Assembly (NCBI GenBank): GCA_002897895.1
Contig: BDSY01000021.1
Coordinates: forward strand, 1-52,600
Direction: 5' to 3'
From: a bacterium BMS3Abin06
Lineage (GTDB): Bacteria > Nitrospirota > Thermodesulfovibrionia > UBA6902
DNA length: 52,600 nucleotides
In this document: positions 30,901 to 38,877 of the stretch, in pieces
How positions within the stretch are numbered: the stretch's first letter is position 1
Layout: each line of letters opens with the position of its first letter
Notes under the pieces: model-generated
Seen by the model: the letters and a program-made list of their open reading frames with translations, nothing else
What the model was told of the DNA's origin: nothing
Databases searched by the model: none
Made by a program: the position numbers and the translations under genes

Positions 30901-32058
30901 ATGTTCCATACCGCAGATGCAAAAGATATTATTGAAGGAAAAATAACCGATGTATATTTCGAGCGCACCCTTAAAATACTTAAAGCCAAAAAAATAAACC
31001 CTGTTGTAAAGGCGGAGTTCATTGCCAAGAGCCTGCCTGATGAGTGGCAATGGGCTGTGCTTGCCGGAATGGAGGAGGTTTCGTATCTTCTCAAAAACCT
31101 GCCGGTTAAGGCAAGGGCGTTAAGAGAAGGTACCGTCTTTAATCCATATGAACCGGTGATGGAGATTGAAGGCAGGTATCAGGATTTCTGCGTATTTGAA
31201 ACAGCTCTTTTGGGGCTGATGTGTCAGGCTTCAGGTGTTGCCACAAAGGCAACAAGGTTCAAGAGGCTTGCCGGGGAACGTCCTGTTATAAGTTTCGGGG
31301 CCAGGAGAATGCATCCTGTACTGGCTCCCATGATAGAGAGAAACGCATATATCGGGGGATGTGACGGAGTAGCTGTTGTTAAATCAGGTGAAGTAATAGG
31401 AGAAGACCCGATGGGCACAATGCCCCATGCGCTTATCATCTGCATGGGCTCCACAGTTGAAGCAATAAGAGCGTATGATGAAGTATTAGAGCCGAAATTC
31501 AAAAGGGTCGCGCTTATTGATACATTTCTTGATGAAAAATTTGAAGCGCTGAACGTGGCGGATGCAATGGGGGATAAACTGTTTGCAATCAGGCTTGATA
31601 CCCCGTCTTCAAGGAGAGGAGACTTCTACCGGATTCTTGAGGAAGTAAGGTGGGAGCTTGATTTAAGGGGATATGAAAATATAAAGCTCTTTGTCAGCGG
31701 AGGCATCAAAGAACATGATCTGCCGGTCTTAAATGAATTTGTTGATGCCTATGGAATAGGCACTTCAATAAGCAATGCCCCTGTAGTGGATTTTTCCATG
31801 GACATAATGGAGGTAGAAGGCAATCCCCTTGCAAAAAGAGGCAAGTGCTCGGGCGGCAAAAGAGTATTGCGTTGCAAAAAGTGCAATTCTCCACTCATAG
31901 TTCCGAACAATAATAAAAAACATAAATGCCGCTGCGGAGGGGCATTTAATGATATTCTCAATCCCTTTATCAGTAATGGTAAAATTTTACAAAAACCATT
32001 ACCTGCCAGAGAGATAAGATCCTTTGTGCTTAAGCAAACCGGGAAACTTGAAATATAA
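30901..32058 (+). CDS. pncB: Nicotinate phosphoribosyltransferase with C-terminal zinc ribbon
   Basis: 385 residues. It converts nicotinate and PRPP to nicotinate mononucleotide. The family patterns FGARRMHP, IGGCDGV, DTFLDEKFEAL, RLDTPSSRRGDF and FVSGGIKEHD are visible. The last about 70 residues add a four-cysteine zinc ribbon (LRCKKCNSPL and HKCRCGGAF), as in the shorter archaeal-type clade. With pncA it forms a complete nicotinamide-to-NaMN salvage route. A GGAGG site precedes the ATG. Confidence 0.9.
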   Translation: MFHTADAKDIIEGKITDVYFERTLKILKAKKINPVVKAEFIAKSLPDEWQWAVLAGMEEVSYLLKNLPVKARALREGTVFNPYEPVMEIEGRYQDFCVFETALLGLMCQASGVATKATRFKRLAGERPVISFGARRMHPVLAPMIERNAYIGGCDGVAVVKSGEVIGEDPMGTMPHALIICMGSTVEAIRAYDEVLEPKFKRVALIDTFLDEKFEALNVADAMGDKLFAIRLDTPSSRRGDFYRILEEVRWELDLRGYENIKLFVSGGIKEHDLPVLNEFVDAYGIGTSISNAPVVDFSMDIMEVEGNPLAKRGKCSGGKRVLRCKKCNSPLIVPNNNKKHKCRCGGAFNDILNPFISNGKILQKPLPAREIRSFVLKQTGKLEI

Positions 32059-32115
32059 AGTTTAAATCCGCTTCCCCTGCTTTAATTTTTGCTTTTTAAT
32101 TTTTAATTTATACTT

Positions 32116-32979
32116 ATGGGTTACCTGAAAATCATAGCAGCAATTCTTATCTGGAGTTCTCTGGGTATTTTCATCAGGAAAATAGATCTCCCGAATCAAG
32201 GCATTATTTTTTACACGGCGACGATTGCCGGTCTGCTGCAGTTCATACTGCTGACATCAACCGGATTATTAAAAAATGTGAGGCTTTCAGACAAGAGTAC
32301 CAGGGACGCTCTTTTCCTTGTTCTCTCACCGCTTTGCTTTATAGCAAACACAATGCTCTTCTACTTTGCCTTCAGGAATACAACAATAGCCAATGCCGTG
32401 CTTACACATTACACGGCGCCTGTCTTTGTAGCCATACTTGCACCACTGTTATTGAAAGAAAGAAGCCACAAAACCACATGGCTTGCCATAATCCTTTCAT
32501 CAGCCGGACTCTGGCTGATACTCGGCGGGAAAACTCCTGATACGGGGCCATTTCAGGGAAACAGAGAGCACCTCGGAATTATTGCCGGCGCTGCATCAGG
32601 ACTGGCATATGCGTTTTTAATTCTCATTGTCAGAAGGATAGCATCTCTCTACTCTTCCCTTTTTATAATATTTATACAGAATGGTATTGTCGCCCTTGTG
32701 CTATTGCCGTTTGTCTTCAGGATTCACGTGCCAATGCAGGCTCTGCCTTACCTGATAACCATGGGCATACTCCACTCCACTGTTGCTCCGATGCTTTACG
32801 TCCAGGGGTTTAAAAGCGTAAAGGCACACGAAGCGGCAATTCTCGGGTACTTTGAGCCGGTCGGGGCAATAATATTAGCGCTCATTTTTTTAAATGAAGT
32901 CCCCGGTTGGACGGCATTAATCGGGGGGGCATTGATTTTGTATTCAGGGTATATGATTTTAAAGGCGAGAGTAACGTAA
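32116..32979 (+). CDS. EamA/DMT-family transporter
   Basis: 287 residues with about ten hydrophobic helices arranged as two EamA repeats; the first repeat ends near LLLKERSHKTTWLAIILSSAG and the second near LIFLNEVPGWTALIGGALIL. These characteristic E-rich turns before the last helices mark the family. It is an inner-membrane exporter or importer of small metabolites; substrate unknown. The leader has AT-rich seven-base units (TTTTAAT type, about 32082-32110) and no ribosome site. Confidence 0.88.
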   Translation: MGYLKIIAAILIWSSLGIFIRKIDLPNQGIIFYTATIAGLLQFILLTSTGLLKNVRLSDKSTRDALFLVLSPLCFIANTMLFYFAFRNTTIANAVLTHYTAPVFVAILAPLLLKERSHKTTWLAIILSSAGLWLILGGKTPDTGPFQGNREHLGIIAGAASGLAYAFLILIVRRIASLYSSLFIIFIQNGIVALVLLPFVFRIHVPMQALPYLITMGILHSTVAPMLYVQGFKSVKAHEAAILGYFEPVGAIILALIFLNEVPGWTALIGGALILYSGYMILKARVT

Positions 32980-33008
32980 AGCCGTCACAATCTTTTCCAG
33001 GGAGTATC

Positions 33009-33164
33009 TTAATTAAAGTCTGTGTATGAACATGACAATTGAGCTGTCATTGCGCAGTCTGTTGAGCGGGAATCCAGTCTTTTCAGTGAGTTCTGGATGC
33101 CCGATTACAGACTTCGGGCATGACGAAAATAAAAAACAGCAGTTTATACACAGACACTAATTAA
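33009..33164. repeat. MITE-like element with TCTGTGTAT ends
   Basis: TTAATTAAAGTCTGTGTAT at the left (33009-33027) is the imperfect inverse of ATACACAGACACTAATTAA at the right (33146-33164). Inside are diverged GTCAT...CGGGAATCC and GGATGCCCG...GGGCATGAC halves of another palindrome, like that at 43606-43672. One isolated end of the same type is at 48650-48671. Confidence 0.6.
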
Positions 33165-33271
33165 ATCCCGAATATTGTAAAATAGTAAACTAATATCACT
33201 GTCGTAAGGAGTGGAATGATAGATTCATTGTAACTATTCAGAATAGCTCAAGGTTTGAGCCACGTAAAGAT

Positions 33272-33724
33272 ATGCGTTTGAATAAAAGTGTAATCAAAAA
33301 AATATGCGAACATGCCTTAAAAGAATACCCTGACGAGTGCTGCGGGATTATAACGGGAAACAGCGATGTTCAGACTGTACATTTATGCGAGAATATTCAA
33401 AACAAGCTTCACGCCGAAGATCCTTTTAGATATCCGAGGGATGCCCGCACAGCCTATGTTATTGAAAGAGGCGAGTTTGACAGGATCATATCTTATGCAA
33501 AAGAAAGAGGCGAAGAGATCATCGCCTTTTATCATTCCCATGCAGAACATGAAGCCTATTTTTCAGAGGAGGATTTTGCAGCACAAACCGTATTTGGCGA
33601 GCCGGAATTCCCCAGTGCCCTGCATGTGGTGGTTTCTGTAATGAATAGAAAGATCCATGATATCAAGTGTTTTATGTGGGATGGAAACCTGCAGAAATTT
33701 ATTGTTATTCAGAATTGCAGTTAA
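33272..33724 (+). CDS. JAMM (M67) metallopeptidase
   Basis: 150 residues. The JAMM zinc motif is complete: Glu22 (DECCGII), His88 and His90 (YHSHAEH), Ser98 and Asp101, in the HxH-x7-S-x2-D spacing. Bacterial proteins of this type remove a peptide or cysteine from small ubiquitin-like sulphur carriers (compare CysO-processing Mec+). No ThiS- or MoaD-like gene is in the window, so the substrate is open. It converges directly on lapA with abutting stops. Confidence 0.88.
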   Translation: MRLNKSVIKKICEHALKEYPDECCGIITGNSDVQTVHLCENIQNKLHAEDPFRYPRDARTAYVIERGEFDRIISYAKERGEEIIAFYHSHAEHEAYFSEEDFAAQTVFGEPEFPSALHVVVSVMNRKIHDIKCFMWDGNLQKFIVIQNCS

Positions 33725-34060
33725 TCAGGGCTTGTTGATATCTTCAGCTTTTTCTGCAGTTTCTTCGCTCTCAGCATTTTCTTTTGGTTTTTCATCACTA
33801 TCCACTGAAGCCTTCTCCTCTTCCAGTTCATGAATGCGTTTTTTGTATGTCCGGGCCGTCTTTGCCTTTTTCCACCACGGCGGGACAAGCAGGGATATGC
33901 CGCCTAACAGACCAACGGCAAAGGAGACCGCAAGGACAATAGCAATATGCCCGGAAAAGCTCCATTTTATGAACTTTACCGATATCTCCGTATCGTTCTG
34001 AAAAGTGATAATACCCAGTATGACGGCAATACTTAAAACAAAAACAAGAAAAAATTTCAT
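33725..34060 (-). CDS. LapA-domain (DUF1049) inner-membrane protein
   Basis: 111 residues: two membrane helices (about 2-20 and 40-62) joined by a short loop with FQNDTEISVKFIKW, the hallmark of the LapA/YciS domain. A cytoplasmic coiled region and an acidic Glu-rich tail (EEEKASVDSDEKPKENAE) follow. Relatives help assemble lipopolysaccharide at the inner membrane. The tail is longer than in the enteric protein. Confidence 0.82.
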   Translation of the reverse strand: MKFFLVFVLSIAVILGIITFQNDTEISVKFIKWSFSGHIAIVLAVSFAVGLLGGISLLVPPWWKKAKTARTYKKRIHELEEEKASVDSDEKPKENAESEETAEKAEDINKP

Positions 34061-34211
34061 AAAAACACCTCCTTGGCGAATTATCGATTATAATCGAGAG
34101 AGGCAGTAAAAATAAAGGTGTTTATTTATAATTACTTAAAACGTTATTTTAATTTTTAATGTATAATCTCTTTTTATACAGAAAAATCGTGATACAATTT
34201 ATATAAGAACT

Positions 34212-34232
34212 CTTTAATCTTTAATCTTTAAT
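34212..34232. repeat. Seven-base tandem repeat CTTTAAT (3 units)
   Basis: Three exact units followed by TTTAAT, ending 13 bases before the ribosome site of the universal stress gene, so it lies in the leader. Confidence 0.65.
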
Positions 34233-34256
34233 TTTAATCATGGAGGTGAGGACAGA

Positions 34257-35144
34257 ATGAAAATACTCTTATCCACAGACGGTTCGGAATATTCCATAGG
34301 GGCAGCAAAGTTTTTGACAAATTTCAATTTTTCCCCGGATGACGAGATTTTTATTCTTCATGTCATAAGCTGGGTTCCTGTTGTAAGTGAATGGGGGGTG
34401 CTCTACGATAATTTCAAGGAAATAAGAGACGAGGTTATTCCTAAAATTCTCGACTCAACAGCAGAGGCCCTGAAAACGGTCAATGCAAAAGTCACGACTT
34501 CATTTAAGGAAGATTATCCTGACAAAGCCATTGTTGAAACAGCAGAAGAATCAGGAGTTGATCTTATTGTGATGGGGGCAAGGGGAGTAAAGGGGATAGG
34601 GTCTCATATAATCGGAAGTGTTACAAAACTGGTGGCAATCAACTCACATAAGCCTGTTCTGATAATTAATCCTCCCCAGGAAAAATTATCAGGCAAAATT
34701 AATGTCCTCTTTGCTGCGGACGGCTCTGTTTATTCTGATGAGATAGCAAAGGTTCTGTCTTCAATCCCGTTTCCTGATGATACGCAAATAACCATCCTGA
34801 ATGTAATAGCCAGGTCTTTTGAAGATATACCGGAAAGATTTGTCATGGAAATAAACGAGAGAATTAAAAAAATCGTGGCCGGGATGAGGGAAAAGGAGCT
34901 CAAAGTATCGGAAGATATAATCAGCAGGGCTCAGGAAGCGTTGAGCAACAGATTTTCTAAAATAGAGAAGCTGACCAAATTCGGGGACCCGTCCATTGAA
35001 ATCCTGCATGCAGCAGAGGCCGTTCACGCAGACATAATCGCAGTTGGAAGCAGCGGGATGAGGGGGATTAAAGGAATGTTCGGCAGTGTGTCAAGGTATA
35101 TCCTCAATCATTCCGGATGTTCCGTATTAATTGGAAAGAGCTGA
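34257..35144 (+). CDS. Tandem universal stress protein
   Basis: 295 residues made of two Usp domains. Both keep the ATP-binding signature G-x2-G-x9-G-S: GARGVKGIGSHIIGSV in the first (about 117-132) and GSSGMRGIKGMFGSVS in the second. It is a cytoplasmic nucleotide-binding stress protein of unknown mechanism. GGAGGTGAG, ending nine bases before the ATG, is an excellent ribosome site. Confidence 0.92.
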   Translation: MKILLSTDGSEYSIGAAKFLTNFNFSPDDEIFILHVISWVPVVSEWGVLYDNFKEIRDEVIPKILDSTAEALKTVNAKVTTSFKEDYPDKAIVETAEESGVDLIVMGARGVKGIGSHIIGSVTKLVAINSHKPVLIINPPQEKLSGKINVLFAADGSVYSDEIAKVLSSIPFPDDTQITILNVIARSFEDIPERFVMEINERIKKIVAGMREKELKVSEDIISRAQEALSNRFSKIEKLTKFGDPSIEILHAAEAVHADIIAVGSSGMRGIKGMFGSVSRYILNHSGCSVLIGKS

Positions 35145-35163
35145 GAACTTACCGTTCAGTCTC

Positions 35164-35379
35164 CTAATTCATAACAATCACTTCTTGTGCCTGGGGGCCT
35201 TTGGGTCCATTAATGACTGTATATTTTACTCTATTGCCTTCTTCCAGAGAACATTCACTCTCTTCACAAATAACAGCACTGTAGTGCACGTAAACCTCTT
35301 CTCCATGCTCCCCTGCAATATAACCGTGGCCCTTTTCAGGGTCAAACCATTTGACGATACCTGTTTCATATTCTGTCAT
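35164..35379 (-). CDS. Cold-shock-domain protein
   Basis: 71 residues from ATG 35379; a TTG-started frame from 35403 would add eight. The fold is recognisable from TGIVKWFDPEKGHGYI and VYVHYSAV. RNP1 usually reads KGFGFI; here it is KGHGYI, so one aromatic RNA-stacking position is His. RNP2 reads VYVHY instead of VFVHF. It is otherwise full length and likely binds single-stranded nucleic acid. It converges on the Usp gene. Confidence 0.9.
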   Translation of the reverse strand: MTEYETGIVKWFDPEKGHGYIAGEHGEEVYVHYSAVICEESECSLEEGNRVKYTVINGPKGPQAQEVIVMN

Positions 35380-35723
35380 AGTTATTGCATTTCCTTTTCT
35401 CAATTAATCAGGGGGAGAATCAGTGCATCCCGGGGTATGAAAGCAGTCGCTCTATCCTGTCTGTCTTTACAACACCCTCTTTTTGCTGTCTGCTGTTGAT
35501 TGAGGGTTTATCTCCCGAAAAACTTATCTAATTTATATAATCAAGCCTGTCGATCGAATGGATAGAGAATAAATATCTCTGGTTTATTCTTTAATATAAG
35601 CGCCGGATTTGTCCAATATATTATTGTTATATGGATATTATCTGATTTGTTCAGGCCTGATAATGTGTCAAGGGATAACCACAGGTCACCCTGTTTACCT
35701 GCCTGGTTTTTGCATCATTAAGG
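35380..35723. other. Intergenic region, no gene seen
   Basis: A 344-bp AT-rich gap between the starts of the cold-shock gene and the end of rimI. It should hold the cold-shock promoter and 5' leader on the minus strand; no clear pair or known RNA fold stands out. Confidence 0.4.
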
Positions 35724-36203
35724 TTAATGAAATGTTATGGGAGAATTGTCGGCTTTCATATCCAGGTCCATTATAATGGCATCCTCATGGGGTTTTTGAT
35801 AATAACCTCTTCTTCTGCCTATTTCTTTGAATCCGAATCCTTCGTACAACTTCACAGCCGCTATATTTGACTCCCGTACTTCAAGGGTTATAATGCTTGC
35901 GCCCGGATTTGATCTTCTCAGTTCCTGCAATGCATTTCCCAGCAGCATGCTTCCAATACCCATCCGTCTGTATCCGGGCGTTACCGCAAGGTCCAATACA
36001 TGGGTCATATCAAGTATGGACCTTATGCATACATAAGCAATAATTTCATTATCAAGAACCGCAACTTTCAGAATAGCATCCCTGTTGCCGAGCTCGTATT
36101 CAAATGAGCTTAATTGCCAGGGGGTGGTAAAGCACTGCTTCCCGATGGCCCAGACCTGCAAAATATCGGCGCGTGACATTTTCCTGATTTTTATCCCTTC
36201 CAA
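35724..36203 (-). CDS. rimI: Ribosomal protein S18-alanine N-acetyltransferase-like GNAT
   Basis: 159 residues of the GNAT fold: IRKMSRADILQVWAI, the acetyl-CoA loop in VTPGYRRMGIGSMLL (R/Q-x2-G-x-G/A), LEVRESNIAAVKLYEGFGF and the RRGYY end typical of RimI. It acetylates an N-terminal Ala of a ribosomal protein, or acts more broadly. It overlaps tsaB by 13 bp, the usual rimI-tsaB partnership. Confidence 0.88.
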   Translation of the reverse strand: MEGIKIRKMSRADILQVWAIGKQCFTTPWQLSSFEYELGNRDAILKVAVLDNEIIAYVCIRSILDMTHVLDLAVTPGYRRMGIGSMLLGNALQELRRSNPGASIITLEVRESNIAAVKLYEGFGFKEIGRRRGYYQKPHEDAIIMDLDMKADNSPITFH

Positions 36204-36877
36204 CGAATCTCCGCCTCGGATTTTCTTATATAAAGGGGCGTAAGGCTCACCGGGTCTGTTGTTACACCCTGCTTTATTTTTTCAATTGCCATTTCAGCCA
36301 CGGTTGATGCTGATGGAGACATTTTTGACAGGGGTGCAAAAACAGCATTTGTCTTCAGGACTTCAGTGATAAGGTCTTTGTATATTTTTGATCCCTCTCC
36401 CATAAAGACAACCGGCTCATTGATTTTCTTTAATAGATCAGCAGGATCTATCGCGGTCCGGGGCAATATTTCTTTACAGAGATTATCCTCCCATCTATAA
36501 AGCCCTGCATAGACCTCGTTTTTTCTTGCATCAAGCATGGGGCATATCATATGCGGGCAAAAAGGCATTGTCCTTGCAAAGGCATCGAGGGTCTGCACCG
36601 GCACAATCGGCCTGTTGGCTGCAAATGAAAAACCCTTTGCCGTGCTGAGACCTATCCTGAGCCCTGTAAAAGACCCCGGGCCGATGGATACGCCGAATGC
36701 ATCAATTTCTTTTATGGAGATGCCGGAGGCTTTCAGAAGCCACTCGATTGAGGGCATCAATCTTTCTGCGTGCGCAATCCTGACATTGACTTTGACTTCT
36801 CCGATCAGGCCTTCGGCATCGTCGACTATTGCGATACTGCCGGCCGGGGTTGCTGTTTCCAGGGCAAGAATTTTCAT
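36191..36877 (-). CDS. tsaB: tRNA threonylcarbamoyladenosine biosynthesis protein TsaB
   Basis: 228 residues of the ASKHA fold. LALETATPAGSIAI, then SIGPGSFTGLRIGLSTAKG in the classic TsaB form, and MLDARKNEVYAGLY are clear. TsaB pairs with TsaD to make t6A on ANN-reading tRNAs. It precedes rimI in the same operon. Confidence 0.93.
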   Translation of the reverse strand: MKILALETATPAGSIAIVDDAEGLIGEVKVNVRIAHAERLMPSIEWLLKASGISIKEIDAFGVSIGPGSFTGLRIGLSTAKGFSFAANRPIVPVQTLDAFARTMPFCPHMICPMLDARKNEVYAGLYRWEDNLCKEILPRTAIDPADLLKKINEPVVFMGEGSKIYKDLITEVLKTNAVFAPLSKMSPSASTVAEMAIEKIKQGVTTDPVSLTPLYIRKSEAEIRWKG

Positions 36878-36887
36878 GAAAGCCGCT

Positions 36888-37520
36888 TTATTTTTCTTTA
36901 AAAATGCTTTTAAGGATAGTAATTGTATTATCTTTTAAAGTAGTAATGTTACCTTGAAACATACCCGGACTTGTTTTCAGATTTCCGGCTATTATCAGTG
37001 TCGGCGTCTCATTAATATCATATTTTTTTGACATCAGGATTGCCTCCCCAACATCCCCTGCTTTATCCCCGGCCCTCAGTCTGCGGCTGAAGTCAAATCC
37101 AAGGCCTATTTTCGAACCAATCTCTTCCAGCACATCAATATTGCCTATATCTCTCCGGTCAATAAAAATAGCACGGAATAATGCCTTCTTCATTTCCTCT
37201 CCTTTGCCCGCCTCCTCTGCCAGAAAATAAGCCTCTCCGGGCTTTGGCGAACCCTTTCCCCAGTAAATCGGGATTATCTTCCATTTGATTTTTTTCGGGA
37301 AGTTGCCCTTTATGACAGGGATTGATTTTTCAAATTCATAGCAATGGCCGCAATAGAAACTGAGAAACTCGGTAATTTCAACCTGTTTGCCGTCAAATTT
37401 AAATTGATGTCCGGGGAGCCGGGTATATATTCCTTTGATAGAAGGGGTTTCTTCCGCATAAGCAGAAAAAGAGAATAAAATTATAAGCAGCGGCAGCATG
37501 AAAATTTTTTTAAAGATCAT
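36888..37520 (-). CDS. DsbA-like periplasmic thiol-disulfide oxidoreductase
   Basis: 210 residues. A signal peptide ends ...FSAYAEE. The thioredoxin-fold active site is FYCGHCYEF (Cys57-Gly-His-Cys60), and the cis-Pro loop is ETPTLII. It resembles DsbA more than TlpA or ResA. Its neighbours are a multihaem cytochrome and resB-ccsA, so it may supply or regulate the thiol state of apocytochrome CxxCH motifs, or simply form disulfides. The gene follows the cytochrome gene on the same strand, 23 bases downstream. Confidence 0.87.
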   Translation of the reverse strand: MIFKKIFMLPLLIILFSFSAYAEETPSIKGIYTRLPGHQFKFDGKQVEITEFLSFYCGHCYEFEKSIPVIKGNFPKKIKWKIIPIYWGKGSPKPGEAYFLAEEAGKGEEMKKALFRAIFIDRRDIGNIDVLEEIGSKIGLGFDFSRRLRAGDKAGDVGEAILMSKKYDINETPTLIIAGNLKTSPGMFQGNITTLKDNTITILKSIFKEK

Positions 37521-37543
37521 CTTTCTCCTCCTTTATTTCAATA

Positions 37544-38722
37544 TCAGTGCTTAATCTTCTCGAGATAAACCGGATAATCAAAATCCGGGCTGTTGTCTTG
37601 TGTATGGCATTTTAAACAAACCGCCTTAGTCACAGGTCTCATGGGTCTGGAAAAGTCATCGATATGTTCCCTGTCCAATCCATGGCATTCTTCACACTGG
37701 ACATTTGCCAGTTCCGGGGTAGTTTCAATGCTCCGGAACCCTCCTTCTTCTCCGAATCCAACAGTATGACAAACTACACATTCAGGGTCTGCCGACTTGC
37801 CTGCCTGTTTCAGGCTTGAAAAGGCGCCGGCATGGCGCGTCTTTTTCCAGCTCTCCTCAAAGAGCTGATGACACTCTGCGCATTTCGCCGCACCAAGGTA
37901 AGAAGTTCCCGCAGGGGGATTTTCAGATGCCGTTAAAAGCCCGGCAACCTTTGAATCATAGTCATTCAGGACATCACGAACTCTTGTATCTTCTTCAATA
38001 TCACTGCCGAGAAGCTGCCATCTATGCTCATAATTCTTTATTTCTCCTCCACGGCCGATCTGAAGAGTAAGGATGCCGAGTTTCTTTCCTTTCGGGTAAC
38101 CAGTCACAATAATTGTCTCATTTGCTTTGAGTGGTTCATCGAGTATTTCCCCGGAAGAGACTATTATAACATCCCATCCTTTTATGAGGCCGGACTCGCG
38201 GACAGAAACATCCGTAAGAAGGATATTGAGCCTGCCCTCCCGGTAATTCTCAGGGTCAACACTTACATTTATCTTAAACGTATCCCGGTTTACTGAAACG
38301 GATTGTTCATACGGCGGCATCCCGGAAACAACCGGAATTTTATACTCTTTAAGAATTGGAGAAAAAAAATCTTCAGGAAGCCCTTTTTCTTTCTTTAAGA
38401 AAGCCACTGCATCATATTTTATTATCCCGAATGATTTCAGCATAGCTTCTGCCTTCAGCCTCCCCTGGGGAGTATCCTTATCAGTGAAATTACCTGCATC
38501 AATCAGTATGCAGGGAGAGAGCTCGTTGTTATTATGTCCGGCAAGGTAGCCCGAGATTCTCGCCACGCCCCCGAAATCGGTTTTCGGGGAACAGCCGCAT
38601 GGTTCAAGTTCACCGTTCATGCTGCCGGTGTAGATGATATTGAGTGTTTTGACCTGCCCGTAAATTGCAGGCGGGAGCAGAATTATCAACAACATCAGTA
38701 TAAGCAGGGAAAGATATTTCAT
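37544..38722 (-). CDS. Exported multihaem c-type cytochrome with 5'-nucleotidase-like N-terminus
   Basis: 392 residues with a signal peptide. The N-terminal part has LNIIYTGSMNGELEPCGC and LIDAGNFTDKD, reminiscent of the UshA/SoxB metallophosphatase fold but lacking most metal ligands, with CGC in place. The C-terminal about 125 residues carry four haem sites: CAECH, CVVCH, CEECH and CLKCH. This architecture recurs in Nitrospirota and deltaproteobacterial multihaem proteins. It is probably a periplasmic electron carrier. Confidence 0.82.
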   Translation of the reverse strand: MKYLSLLILMLLIILLPPAIYGQVKTLNIIYTGSMNGELEPCGCSPKTDFGGVARISGYLAGHNNNELSPCILIDAGNFTDKDTPQGRLKAEAMLKSFGIIKYDAVAFLKKEKGLPEDFFSPILKEYKIPVVSGMPPYEQSVSVNRDTFKINVSVDPENYREGRLNILLTDVSVRESGLIKGWDVIIVSSGEILDEPLKANETIIVTGYPKGKKLGILTLQIGRGGEIKNYEHRWQLLGSDIEEDTRVRDVLNDYDSKVAGLLTASENPPAGTSYLGAAKCAECHQLFEESWKKTRHAGAFSSLKQAGKSADPECVVCHTVGFGEEGGFRSIETTPELANVQCEECHGLDREHIDDFSRPMRPVTKAVCLKCHTQDNSPDFDYPVYLEKIKH

Positions 38723-38830
38723 TAACGATCCTCTATGTTTCTTTTAAACTTTGTGCCTGTGTGCCTGAGCAGTTTAAACATCACATTATTACATTAACAG
38801 GGAAAAAGGCAAGCACCGCCTTTTCTGATA

Positions 38831-38860
38831 TTGACTTCATAAATCATGAAAAGCTATAGT
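38831..38860 (+). promoter_or_regulatory. Promoter of resB-ccsA
   Basis: TTGACT (38831-38836) and TATAGT (38855-38860) are 18 bp apart, with transcription expected near 38867. That would place the start of RNA right at the ribosome site, so a second, upstream promoter is possible. Confidence 0.45.
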
Positions 38861-38877
38861 TAAAATCAGAGGTTTTT

